Shown here one piece after another: positions 8,093 through 18,349 of a stretch of DNA of 64,000 nucleotides. Source of the DNA: Pseudomonadota bacterium (GTDB lineage Bacteria; Pseudomonadota; Gammaproteobacteria; Xanthomonadales; Xanthomonadaceae); contig JAFECB010000004.1 of NCBI GenBank assembly GCA_018242365.1, positions 62,001 through 126,000 of the forward strand, in the 5' to 3' direction. The translations under genes and the position numbers were made by a program. Position 1 is the first letter of the stretch; each line of letters begins with the position of its first letter. The notes under the pieces are model-generated. The model was given only the letters and a program-made list of their open reading frames with translations, did not search any database and was not told the origin of the DNA.

Positions 8093-9577
8093 ATGAGCAG
8101 CAACGCACACTGGAAGGTGCTGGTCGTCGATGACGAACCGGAAGTCCGCGAAGTCACCCGCATCGTGCTGGAGGATATGCAGTTCGAAGGACAGGACCTC
8201 GAGATCCTGGAAGCCGCCTCCGGCAGCGAGGGTCTTGAACGCTTGCAGGCCAATCCAGACGTCGCGTTGATGATCGTCGATGTCGTCATGGAGACCGAGC
8301 ACGCCGGCCTGGATCTGGTCCGGCGTGTACGCGAGGAGCTCGGCAATCGTCTGGTCCGCATCGTGCTGCGCACCGGCCATCCGGGGCAGGCGCCGGAGCG
8401 CGAGGTGATCCGCGCCTACGACATCAATGACTACAAGGAAAAGACCGAGCTCACCGCGCGCAAGCTCGAAACCACGGTGTACGTGGCCCTGCGCGGTTAT
8501 CGCGATCTTGCGATGATCGATGCGGCGCGGCACGGGCTGGAGCGGGTGGCGGAAGCCTCGACCAAGATCCACTCGCGCCACAAGAGTCACGAATTCGCCT
8601 CCGCCGTCCTGACCCAATTGGCCGCGTTGACCGGCCTGCAGGACGGCGCGCTGTATTGCACGGTGCCGAAATCCAACCACGCGGCCATTGCGCCAATCCG
8701 GGTCGCCGCCGCCACCGGCAACTTCGCGCCCTACGTCAGCAATGCGATCGAATCCAGCCTGCCGGACAAGATGCTGGACAGCTTCCATGCCGCCTACGAC
8801 GGCAAGCACCATGTCTTCCAGGCCGATCATTACGTCCTGTATTTCACCGACTCGCGCGATTCGGAAAACCTGCTGTTCGTCGCCGGCTCGGCCGAGCTGT
8901 CGGACATGGAGCTGCACCTGATCCAGGTGTTCTGCACCAATGTCGGCATCGCCTTCGAGAACCTGCACCTGCACCAGGACCTGATGGAAGCGCAGCTGGA
9001 GATGGTCTACCTGCTCGCCGGCGCGGTGGAAACCCGTTCGAAGGAAACCGCCAACCACGTCAAACGGGTTGGCTTGCTCGCGAACTATCTGGCACGCGGG
9101 CTGGGACTGGATGAACGCAAGGCCGATGAATTGCGCTACGCGGCACCGCTGCACGACATCGGCAAGATCGCCATTCCCGATGCCATTCTCAACAAACCCG
9201 GCGCGCACACGCCCGAAGAGACTGTCATCATGCGCACCCACGCCGAGCGCGGCGCGCAGATGCTGGCCGGTTCGAATCTTCGGATGATCCGGCTCGCCGC
9301 CGAAATCGCCGCCACCCACCACGAAAACTGGGACGGCAGCGGCTATCCGAATGGTCTCGAAGGCGAGGACATCCCGATAAGTGGCCGTATCACAGCCTTG
9401 GCCGATGTCTTCGATGCGCTCGGCAGCAAGCGGTGCTACAAGGAGCCGTGGCCGCGCGAGAAGATCATCGAATTCATCCGGGGTGAGAGCGGGCGGAAAT
9501 TCGATCCGCGAATGGTCGATTTCCTGATCGAAAACCTCGATGGTGCCGAACAGATCCGGGTGGATCTGCCGGATTGA
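8093..9577 (+). CDS. Response regulator with DUF3369 and HD-GYP cyclic-di-GMP phosphodiesterase domain
   Basis: Probable output partner of the upstream kinase, degrading cyclic di-GMP. The 494 residues show a receiver domain (LVVDDEPEV, acceptor Asp in MIVDVVME, Lys in YKEKTEL), a middle DUF3369 region (about 145-310) and an HD-GYP domain with PLHDIGKIAIPD and HHENWDGSGYPNG, so the catalytic metal-binding His/Asp and GYP residues are intact. The frame is open further upstream to 7943, but the ATG at 8093 begins exactly at the receiver domain, just after the kinase stop. No diguanylate cyclase is found in the window. Confidence 0.93.
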   Translation: MSSNAHWKVLVVDDEPEVREVTRIVLEDMQFEGQDLEILEAASGSEGLERLQANPDVALMIVDVVMETEHAGLDLVRRVREELGNRLVRIVLRTGHPGQAPEREVIRAYDINDYKEKTELTARKLETTVYVALRGYRDLAMIDAARHGLERVAEASTKIHSRHKSHEFASAVLTQLAALTGLQDGALYCTVPKSNHAAIAPIRVAAATGNFAPYVSNAIESSLPDKMLDSFHAAYDGKHHVFQADHYVLYFTDSRDSENLLFVAGSAELSDMELHLIQVFCTNVGIAFENLHLHQDLMEAQLEMVYLLAGAVETRSKETANHVKRVGLLANYLARGLGLDERKADELRYAAPLHDIGKIAIPDAILNKPGAHTPEETVIMRTHAERGAQMLAGSNLRMIRLAAEIAATHHENWDGSGYPNGLEGEDIPISGRITALADVFDALGSKRCYKEPWPREKIIEFIRGESGRKFDPRMVDFLIENLDGAEQIRVDLPD

Positions 9578-9793
9578 AAGTCCGCTGGCGTCAATTAACG
9601 ACGACAGTAACGATCTGTGCAGCTTGCCTCAGACCACCGGGTGGCGGCTTGCGCGCATTCGCGCGCCTTCAAACGGCCTGAGCATCTGGCTGGGGCAGGC
9701 TTGATGCGAATTGCATAGCCTTGACCCCATCGCCAAAGTTCGTGCGTTCGCTCCTGTGAAGTTCATGCACGCCACCCTGCCCCGAGGACAACG

Positions 9794-12715
9794 ATGAAGA
9801 CCACGCCGACTCTTTCCGCCCTCGCCCTTGCGATCGCCTGCACGATGGTCACCCACTCCGCCCATGCGCAAACCCAGCGCATCCGCGTCGATGGCGAGGT
9901 CCAGACCCGCGTTACCCAGCTCGGCTGGACCGTCGATGGCCCGTTCGCCCTGCGCACGATCGAATTGGTGGTGCGCAATCCGCACGATCGGCCGCTGGAG
10001 GCCACGGTCCGCCTGCCGCTGGCCGCCAACGAGCGCCTGCGCGGCTACGCGCTGGACATCAATGGACGGATGCGCGACGCGGTGCCGGTGGAACGGGTGC
10101 AGGCGCGGGTCGCCTTCGAGGAAGTCGAGCGTCGTGGCGTCGATCCAGCGTTGGCGGAAAAGGACGCCGGCAACAGCTATCGCATCCGCGTATTCCCGGT
10201 ACCGGCCCACGGCGAACGTCGGGTGCGCGTCGAAGTGGCCAGCCTCGGCGAACGCCGTGCCTGCGGCTGGGAGCACACACTCGATGGCGGCCTGCCGACT
10301 GGGACTGCGCTGCAGGCCACGGCGACAACAAGCTCCTACCTCGCCCACGGCGGCGATGCCGGCCTGGGATGGACACGCAACGGCGACCACTACACCACGC
10401 ATTGGGCCGCATCCGGTGCGCGGACGACCCGCAACATCTGCATACAAGCGCCTGCAGGCGACGCAGCCTTCGTGGCGCGCTTCGACGACGGACTGCAGAT
10501 GCATTGGCTGGAAGTGCCGGTCGGCGCGCAACCAGCACGCGCCGCAACCGCCTTCCCCAAACGCATCGAAGTGGTCTGGGACGCGTCCTACAGCATGCTC
10601 GGCAAGGATCGCCACGCTGAACTCGCCTTGCTGTCGGATTACCTGCGTGGCCATCCGGTCGACGTCACCCTGACGATCCTGCGCAATGATCTGCACCGCG
10701 AGCAGCTGCACATCGCGACGGCAGCCGATCTCGACCGACTCATCGCACGCCTGCTGGCCGAACAGGCCGATGGTGCCACCGCGCTTGCCGCGTGGCAGGC
10801 CGACCCACGCGTCGAGCGCGCATTGGTGTTCAGCGATGCCATCGCCACCCTGCCCGGCCCGATGGTGGCGACCACCGACGCACCGGTGGTCGTTATCGCC
10901 CGCGGCATCGGCGATCCGGCGCTGGCGCGCTGGCTCACCCGCTCAGGTGGCCAGGTGCTGGATCTTTCCACCACATCCGGCAACGCGGCCTTGAGCGCCC
11001 TGACCCAAGCGCCGGCGTTGTCGGCCCGCCTCAGGCCACTGGATGGCGACTGGCACCTGGAGTACGTCGCCGCCAACAACGGCGCGCTGCGCGGCTGCCA
11101 TGTCGCAAACGCACCGACCACGCCGCCACAACTCCGGCTCATGCAGCGCGGTGCAACCGGCTCGACGATTCGCAGCCACGGCACCACCCATGCACGCGCC
11201 TCCGAGCTGGCGGCGTTCTGGTGTGCCACCTGGCAGGCCGAGGATCTGGAAGCCCAGCCTGAGCGCAATCGCAGTGCACTGGCCGAACTGGGCCAGCGCT
11301 TCGGAGTGCCAAATCGTGAGACCAGCTTGCTGGTTCTGGAAACCGACGCGGACTACGTGCGCTACGGCATCCTGCCGCCCGCGGCCGACCCGGCGCTGCG
11401 CGATGCCATCCTCGCCGCACGCGCGGCGGCCGAGGCGACCAAGGCAGCAGATTGGGCGGCCAACCTCGAGGCGGTGCGGCGTGGCTGGCAGCAGCGCATC
11501 GCCTGGTGGAATACCCGCTTTCCGAAGGATGCGCCGCACTCCGCGCTGAAAGTTGCCGGGCGGGAAGATGACGAGCACCGGGCGGGTGCCGCCATGATGA
11601 GCCGCTCGGAACGCGCCGTGAGCGCGACTCCTCCGCCACCACCGCCCTCGCCCGCACCGCCTGCGATGGAAGTCGCCGACAGCCCCGCCGCGGATGCCGT
11701 GGCCCTGTTGGGATCGGTATCCGTCGCCCGTGACGCAAATGCCGCCGCACCCACCATCGCCATGCAACTGCGCGCGGTGGCGATGGATTCCCCCTATGTT
11801 GCGCAACTGCAGACCGCGCAGGATGCCGCCACGCTGTACCAGCGTTACCTCGACCTGCGCAGCCAGTACGGGCAGAGCCCGGCCTTCCATTTCGACGTGG
11901 CCCAACGACTGTTCGAATTGAACGACCCGGTGCTGGGCTGGCGTGTACTCAGCAATATCGTGGAGTTGATGCCCACCCAGCAGGCCGCACTGCGACTGGT
12001 TGCCTACCGACTGCAGGAAACGGGCATGCAAGCAGACGCCATCGCCCTGCTGCGCCGGATCGTCCTGATTGCACCGGACGAACCACAGTCCTACCGCGAT
12101 CTCGCCCTCGCCCTGTCAGCCCCGGCCTCCTGCCGCGAAGCGCTGGACCTGTTCCAGCATGTTGCCGACGCCCCGTGGGACTCGCGGTTTGCCGACATCG
12201 GCCTGATCGCACTGGCCGAGCGCAACGACTTGCGCACGCGCTGTCCGAATGCCGTCGTCAATGATGCTAGCGATCCCACGGCACAGACCTTGCCGGTCGG
12301 CTTGCGCGTCACCCTGCGCTGGGACCTCAACGACACCGACATCGACCTGCACGTCACCGATCCGAACAACGAAGAGGTCTATTACGCCCACCGCAGCAGT
12401 TACCAGGGCGGCGCGCTGTCGCGCGATTTCACCGGCGGCTACGGGCCGGAGGAATTCGTCCTGCGCGATCCCAAGCCCGGCGATTACCAGGTCTCGGTGG
12501 TGTATTTCGGCAGTCGCATGGCGCAGCTGGCGCGCGGCGCCACCATCAACGTCAGCCTGCAAACCGGTTTCGGCACACCGAATGCGAAGCAGCAGACGAT
12601 CAGCATGCGCTTGCTGGAACGCACCGGGAATGTGCTGATCGGCCACTTCCACGTCGCCGCCAATGGCCGTCTCGAGGTGGCGCCGGTGGCCAGCGGACAG
12701 GCCGACACAGAGTGA
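9794..12715 (+). CDS. Secreted VIT/vWA-domain protein with TPR-like region and C-terminal DUF2135
   Basis: Large exported protein of 973 residues and unknown role. A Sec signal (LALAIACTMVTHSAHAQ) is followed by a VIT domain (about 25-160, with repeated arginine-rich beta strands), a von Willebrand A domain whose metal site DxSxS is intact in VWDASYSM (about residue 262), a linker of consecutive prolines near residue 615, a TPR-like helical part (about 660-790) and a C-terminal DUF2135 domain (DLNDTDIDLHVTDPNNEE, YGPEEFVLRDPKPGDYQV). A GAGGA ribosome site precedes the ATG. VIT/vWA proteins are often cell-surface or adhesion-related; here no operon partner gives a clue. Confidence 0.85.
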   Translation: MKTTPTLSALALAIACTMVTHSAHAQTQRIRVDGEVQTRVTQLGWTVDGPFALRTIELVVRNPHDRPLEATVRLPLAANERLRGYALDINGRMRDAVPVERVQARVAFEEVERRGVDPALAEKDAGNSYRIRVFPVPAHGERRVRVEVASLGERRACGWEHTLDGGLPTGTALQATATTSSYLAHGGDAGLGWTRNGDHYTTHWAASGARTTRNICIQAPAGDAAFVARFDDGLQMHWLEVPVGAQPARAATAFPKRIEVVWDASYSMLGKDRHAELALLSDYLRGHPVDVTLTILRNDLHREQLHIATAADLDRLIARLLAEQADGATALAAWQADPRVERALVFSDAIATLPGPMVATTDAPVVVIARGIGDPALARWLTRSGGQVLDLSTTSGNAALSALTQAPALSARLRPLDGDWHLEYVAANNGALRGCHVANAPTTPPQLRLMQRGATGSTIRSHGTTHARASELAAFWCATWQAEDLEAQPERNRSALAELGQRFGVPNRETSLLVLETDADYVRYGILPPAADPALRDAILAARAAAEATKAADWAANLEAVRRGWQQRIAWWNTRFPKDAPHSALKVAGREDDEHRAGAAMMSRSERAVSATPPPPPPSPAPPAMEVADSPAADAVALLGSVSVARDANAAAPTIAMQLRAVAMDSPYVAQLQTAQDAATLYQRYLDLRSQYGQSPAFHFDVAQRLFELNDPVLGWRVLSNIVELMPTQQAALRLVAYRLQETGMQADAIALLRRIVLIAPDEPQSYRDLALALSAPASCREALDLFQHVADAPWDSRFADIGLIALAERNDLRTRCPNAVVNDASDPTAQTLPVGLRVTLRWDLNDTDIDLHVTDPNNEEVYYAHRSSYQGGALSRDFTGGYGPEEFVLRDPKPGDYQVSVVYFGSRMAQLARGATINVSLQTGFGTPNAKQQTISMRLLERTGNVLIGHFHVAANGRLEVAPVASGQADTE

Positions 12716-12730
12716 TGGTTTGCGCACTCG

Positions 12731-12751
12731 CCGCCCCGACGCTCGGGGCGG
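12731..12751. terminator. Stem-loop between convergent genes
   Basis: A perfect 9-base-pair GC stem (CCGCCCCGA / TCGGGGCGG) with a 3-base loop lies between the stops of the VIT protein and the convergent M24 peptidase. No T-run follows on either strand, so a bidirectional transcription-ending or RNA-protecting role is inferred from position only. Confidence 0.45.
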
Positions 12752-12760
12752 TGAGTCGCC

Positions 12761-14059
12761 TCACCCGAACGGCAATTCGATCGACGGACTCTGCGCCGTG
12801 AACCAGCGTCCACCGTTGTCGGTGGTCACCATGCAATCCTCCAGCCGCACGCCGAATTCGCCCGGGATGTAGATGCCGGGCTCGTCGCTCATGGTCATGT
12901 TGGGGACGATGGGCTGCTCGCTGCCACCGACCGCGTAGTACCACTCGTGCATGTCCATGCCGATGCCGTGGCCGAGCCGATGGCTGAAATACTGGTAGCC
13001 GGGGCCGAAGCCGGCATCAGCGATCACCTTGCGCGCAGCCTTGTCGATATCGCCCATCTTGCCACCCGTGCGCGCCGCGTCGCGGGCGGCGATCTGCGCT
13101 TTCTGCACGATCGAGAACACCCGCTTCATCTTGTCGCTGGCCTTGCCGAGCACGAAGGTGCGGGTGATGTCGCTGGTATAGCCATGCACCTGGCAACCAT
13201 CGTCGAGGATGACCACGGTGCCTTCGTCGATCTTCTGCGGCTCGATCGAACCGTGCGGCTGCGCGGTGTACTTGCCGACATTGATATCGACATCGCCGCG
13301 CACACCCAGCCGCCCATAAGCCAGCGCGACCAGAGCCTGCACGTCCTGCTGGGTCATGCCCGGCTGCAGCGCCTGCCAGACCGCGTGGTAGCACGCCAAC
13401 GTGGCGTCGTTGGCAATCTGCAGCAATGCCAGCTCCGCCTCCGACTTCACCGAGCGGCAGCCGGCCGTCACCGGCGTGCCATTCACCAGGTGCAGCTGCG
13501 GCGCGGCCTTGGCAATGCCGTCGGCCATGAAGTACGGCACCTTTTCCTCGATGCCGAGGGTACCGGTGGCGACGCCCTTGTCGCGCAGGGTCTGCGCGAT
13601 CAGCGCATACGGGCTTTCGTCCTCCTGCCAGGTGCGCACCTCGCTGCCGAAGCGGATCTGCTCCAGCGCGCGACTGCGTTCGAACGCAGGGGTGATGTAG
13701 ATCGGATCGCCGCTGCGGGTGAGCAGCACGCCAGCGGTACGCTCGCTGCCCCACCATTGCAGGTCGACGAAATATTTCAGCGTGGTGCCCGAGGCGATGA
13801 ACACCGCATCCATTCCGTGCTCGCCGAGCAGCCGCTGCCCCTTGCCGAGCCGCGCGCGGTACTCGTCATCGCCAATGGGCTTGGCCTTGCCCGTCACCGG
13901 CTGCAGCGCGGCAATCGAAGGCGGCAACGATGAAGTCGCGCGGCCTTGTGCAAGGCTGCGCCCCAACGGCGCAAAACCGAGCCCCAGGCTTGCCGCACCG
14001 GCCGCAGAAAGTCCGAGAAAGCGCCGACGATCCACCCCGCGATGCCCGTTATTCGACAT
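12761..14059 (-). CDS. Tat-exported M24 (Xaa-Pro type) metallopeptidase
   Basis: Metallopeptidase of the pita-bread fold, probably cleaving N-terminal residues before proline. The N-terminus carries a Tat signal (DRRRFLGLSAAGAASLGLG), so it should be exported folded. The 432 residues contain the creatinase N-domain and the M24 metal ligands: two Asp in ILDDGCQVHGYTSDITRTF, His in SHRLGHGIGMDMHEW, Glu in SDEPGIYIPGEFGVRLEDCM. The frame extends upstream to 14155, but the ATG at 14059 has a GGAG ribosome site and begins the Tat signal. Prolidase and Xaa-Pro aminopeptidase activity cannot be told apart here. Confidence 0.92.
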   Translation of the reverse strand: MSNNGHRGVDRRRFLGLSAAGAASLGLGFAPLGRSLAQGRATSSLPPSIAALQPVTGKAKPIGDDEYRARLGKGQRLLGEHGMDAVFIASGTTLKYFVDLQWWGSERTAGVLLTRSGDPIYITPAFERSRALEQIRFGSEVRTWQEDESPYALIAQTLRDKGVATGTLGIEEKVPYFMADGIAKAAPQLHLVNGTPVTAGCRSVKSEAELALLQIANDATLACYHAVWQALQPGMTQQDVQALVALAYGRLGVRGDVDINVGKYTAQPHGSIEPQKIDEGTVVILDDGCQVHGYTSDITRTFVLGKASDKMKRVFSIVQKAQIAARDAARTGGKMGDIDKAARKVIADAGFGPGYQYFSHRLGHGIGMDMHEWYYAVGGSEQPIVPNMTMSDEPGIYIPGEFGVRLEDCMVTTDNGGRWFTAQSPSIELPFG

Positions 14060-14205
14060 GCTGTTTCTCCGCTCGCCATGAAGACAATCACGACATTGCA
14101 GCACGACAGCACGATCCTGAGCTATCCGCCGAACGTCACGACGGCCAGGGATCACGGCGCGGGGCGGCGGCTTGTTCGACGCGACCTGTGTCCGCGCGGG
14201 CGCTG

Positions 14206-14235
14206 AAAAGCAAAAGGCCCGGACTGGCCGGGCCT
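14206..14235 (-). terminator. Rho-independent terminator of tRNA-Val(GAC)
   Basis: Read on the minus strand, AGGCCCGG and CCGGGCCT form an 8-pair stem around a 5-base loop, followed by TTTTGCTTTT. It lies about 30 bases downstream of the tRNA 3' end. Confidence 0.8.
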
Positions 14236-14265
14236 CTGATGATCAATCACCACGCGGATTGCGCG

Positions 14266-14340
14266 TGGTGGGCGGTACAGGGTTCGAACCTGTGACCCCT
14301 ACCATGTCAAGGTAGTGCTCTACCGCTGAGCTAACCGCCC
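14266..14340 (-). tRNA. tRNA-Val (anticodon GAC)
   Basis: A complete cloverleaf of 75 bases including an encoded CCA. Acceptor GGGCGGT/ACCGCCC, discriminator A, anticodon stem CTACC with loop TTGACAT (anticodon GAC) and a T-arm containing GGTTCGAACC. A -10-like TACAAT (minus strand, 14364-14369) sits upstream. Its acceptor and D-arm match the tRNA-Val(CAC) at 47619. Confidence 0.96.
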
Positions 14341-14472
14341 GAATACCCCTCTCGGGGGCGCGAATTGTAGCCCGGCCGGGGCCGGATGAACAAGCGGGGG
14401 CGAATACCTGCCGTTAAGAGCGGCTCACACCGGCGATCCAGCCGGCACGAACGGCCTTGCGGGCAGCCCGCC

Positions 14473-16521
<2,049 letters not shown>

Positions 16522-16694
16522 TTCGTGCGCATGCAATGCAACAGTGAAGTGTAGCGCGACGGTCGCGACGAGCGCCTGCGGGGCAATGCCCGAGGTGATC
16601 ACGGGGAAAAGTCCGATGCCCGCGTGAGGCAGCCGCCGATCGGCAACGCGATGCGCCACGCCTAGCCTGATCCCATGCCATCGGGAGCCTCGCC

Positions 16695-17231
16695 ATGCGC
16701 CACCGCCAAACCGGATTCACCCTGATCGAGCTGTCCGTCACCACCGCCGTGATCGGCATCCTCGCCAGCGTCTCGATCAGCCCGTTCGCCGGCCTGCTGG
16801 AGCATCGCCGCACCACCGCAGCGATCGAATCATTGGAATCGCATCTTGCACTGGCGCGAATGGCGGCGATCTCGCGCAATCACGCCGCCATCCTGTGCCC
16901 GAGCCGGGATGGCATGACCTGCACCGACACCGTGGATTGGAGCGGCGGCTGGATGCTGTTCGTCGACGCCAATCGCAATCGTCGGCCCGATGCCGGAGAT
17001 GACATCCTGCGCACCGATCTACGCCCCGACGACGGCAGCCTGCGCATCGCCAGCAGCAATGGCCGTCGGCAGTTGGTCTACCGCAGCGACGGCACCAGCG
17101 GCGGCAGCAACATCACGATCTCGATCTGCGGCCACGGCAACGCCCTGCTCGGCCAGGTGATCGTCAACAACATCGGCCGCGTCCGCAGCCTCCGCCCGAC
17201 CTCGCCCACACTCTGCCCGGCACGAGACTAA
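16695..17231 (+). CDS. Type IV pilus minor pseudopilin, GspH/FimT family
   Basis: Prepilin-like protein of 178 residues. It starts with a short positively charged leader and the type III signal [20 protein letters not shown], with cleavage expected after the Gly and the conserved Glu at mature position 5, then the GspH/FimT globular domain. A GGGAG ribosome site precedes the ATG. Such proteins prime pilus assembly and FimT homologues bind DNA during uptake, a possible link to comEC in this window; that link is inference. It stands alone, with no other pilus gene nearby. Confidence 0.88.
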   Translation: MRHRQTGFTLIELSVTTAVIGILASVSISPFAGLLEHRRTTAAIESLESHLALARMAAISRNHAAILCPSRDGMTCTDTVDWSGGWMLFVDANRNRRPDAGDDILRTDLRPDDGSLRIASSNGRRQLVYRSDGTSGGSNITISICGHGNALLGQVIVNNIGRVRSLRPTSPTLCPARD

Positions 17232-17327
17232 CCCGGCGCGGAGCCACCTATGCGCGGGAAATCAGCCGCCTGTGCCAGCCTCGGCCCGCCGCAGCGCCCG
17301 CAAGCAAGTCAATGGAAGAGGCGACGC

Positions 17328-17357
17328 TTGCCTGCACGCCATCCCATCCACTAGACT
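17328..17357 (+). promoter_or_regulatory. Promoter of tRNA-Ala
   Basis: TTGCCT (17328-17333) and TAGACT (17352-17357) with an 18-base spacer; the tRNA begins 13 bases after the -10. Confidence 0.6.
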
Positions 17358-17369
17358 TTGCGTCCCCTT

Positions 17370-17445
<76 letters not shown>

Positions 17446-17482
17446 AGTTCACTTACCAGGATTCCCCCGGAATTACCTTAAA

Positions 17483-17506
17483 CCCCTGAGAAATCAGGGG
17501 TTTTTT
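17483..17506 (+). terminator. Rho-independent terminator of tRNA-Ala
   Basis: CCCCTGA and TCAGGGG form a 7-pair stem closed by a GAAA loop and followed by six T residues. Confidence 0.88.
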
Positions 17507-17545
17507 GCTGCATAGCCCAATGCACCATCCCGGGAATTCCCTTAT

Positions 17546-17619
17546 GTACCGCCAAGCATGGCGGTACGTTTGGCGGTACGCGAAGCGTCGGAGGCGCTTT
17601 CCCCTGCTCCGTACCGCCA
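17546..17619. repeat. Four copies of a 9-base repeat (GTACCGCCA) in +,-,-,+ orientation
   Basis: GTACCGCCA occurs at 17546-17554 and 17611-17619, and its reverse complement TGGCGGTAC at 17559-17567 and 17571-17579, all within 74 bases. This array sits just behind tRNA-Ala and its terminator, in a gap with no supported gene. Clusters of short repeats beside a tRNA 3' end recall integrase arm-binding sites or a degraded integrative-element border; no integrase gene is present, so the role is inference. Confidence 0.7.
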
Positions 17620-17691
17620 AAACCGGAGCCGGGCCCATGCCAAAGCGCGGTTTTTTTGCCAACGTCTATTTGTCCGGTTTTTCGGGGCACG

Positions 17692-18288
17692 TCAGCGGTC
17701 GAGCAAGCCGCACAGCACCAGATCGACGATACGTTCGGCAATATCCTTATCAAGTGCGCACCTACGAGCAAGGATGCGAAAGTGCAGGGTGCCGATCAAC
17801 GCCTCATAGGCCAGCTGCGCAGCGTCGGCACTTGCAATCTCGCCACGCGAAACAGCACGCTCGAAGATGGCCTGCGCCTTGACAAAGCGATCCGCCCAGA
17901 ACGCCTCACGCAGCGCCGTTGTGGTGGCATCCACTCCAGTTGCGCCCATATAGGCCAGTGAATAGCCCGCTGGCGTACCTAGAAAGGCGGCAACTCTACT
18001 GATGACTTGCAGCAGATCACCCCGCAGCGAACCCGTATCGGTCATCACCAGGCGCTCGGCCGACAGCGTCAATAAGGCGTCTGTGAACAACGCCTCTTTA
18101 GTACCCCACTTTCGATAAATCGTGGTTTCGTTGACCCCCGCTCGGGAGGCAATCTGGGCTGCTGTCACATCAGCGGGCGATGCTTCGGCCAGCAACGCTG
18201 CTGCCGCCTCCAGGACAGCGTGACGGGTGCGCGCAGTGCGCCCGCCAGGGCGCGTTCGGGGAGAACGATCTTGAGAAATTTCTTTCAT
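17692..18288 (-). CDS. TetR-family transcriptional repressor
   Basis: A 198-residue regulator with the TetR N-terminal helix-turn-helix (VTAAQIASRAGVNETTIYRK, about residues 40-59, then WGTKEALFTDALLTL) and a variable ligand-binding C-terminal half. It is divergent from an alpha/beta hydrolase, and a 7-7-7 inverted repeat (18301-18321) lies between them, so it probably represses the hydrolase and perhaps itself in response to a small ligand. Its codon use looks more AT-tolerant than the flanking core genes. Confidence 0.9.
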   Translation of the reverse strand: MKEISQDRSPRTRPGGRTARTRHAVLEAAAALLAEASPADVTAAQIASRAGVNETTIYRKWGTKEALFTDALLTLSAERLVMTDTGSLRGDLLQVISRVAAFLGTPAGYSLAYMGATGVDATTTALREAFWADRFVKAQAIFERAVSRGEIASADAAQLAYEALIGTLHFRILARRCALDKDIAERIVDLVLCGLLDR

Positions 18289-18299
18289 ACCACTAACAT
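18271..18299 (+). promoter_or_regulatory. Candidate promoter of the alpha/beta hydrolase
   Basis: TTGAGA (18271-18276) and TAACAT (18294-18299) with a 17-base spacer. Transcription would begin near 18306, inside the inverted repeat that follows, which fits repression. It also argues against the ATG at 18302 as the start codon. Confidence 0.5.
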
Positions 18300-18300
18300 A

Positions 18301-18321
18301 AATGCAAGTAGCAATTGCATT
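18301..18321. promoter_or_regulatory. Probable TetR operator
   Basis: AATGCAA and TTGCATT form a perfect 7-base inverted repeat with a 7-base spacer, in the gap between the divergent TetR and hydrolase genes. Size and position match TetR-family operators; binding is inferred. Confidence 0.65.
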
Positions 18322-18349
18322 ACTAGCCCCCTATTTCTTGACTTTGCGC

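Noticed and set aside
9651..9666. GCGCGC-ATTC-GCGCGC hairpin after the HD-GYP gene
   Set aside because: Short GC palindrome without a T-run; too weak to call a terminator in a GC-rich genome.
12947..13933. 328-codon plus-strand frame opposite the M24 peptidase, and 14386-15498 opposite uvrB
   Set aside because: Shadow frames with no recognisable domain or start signals.
17505..17882. Small frames across the 9-base repeat cluster
   Set aside because: They consist of translated repeats and overlap the TetR 3' end; no family features. The repeats are better treated as DNA sites.
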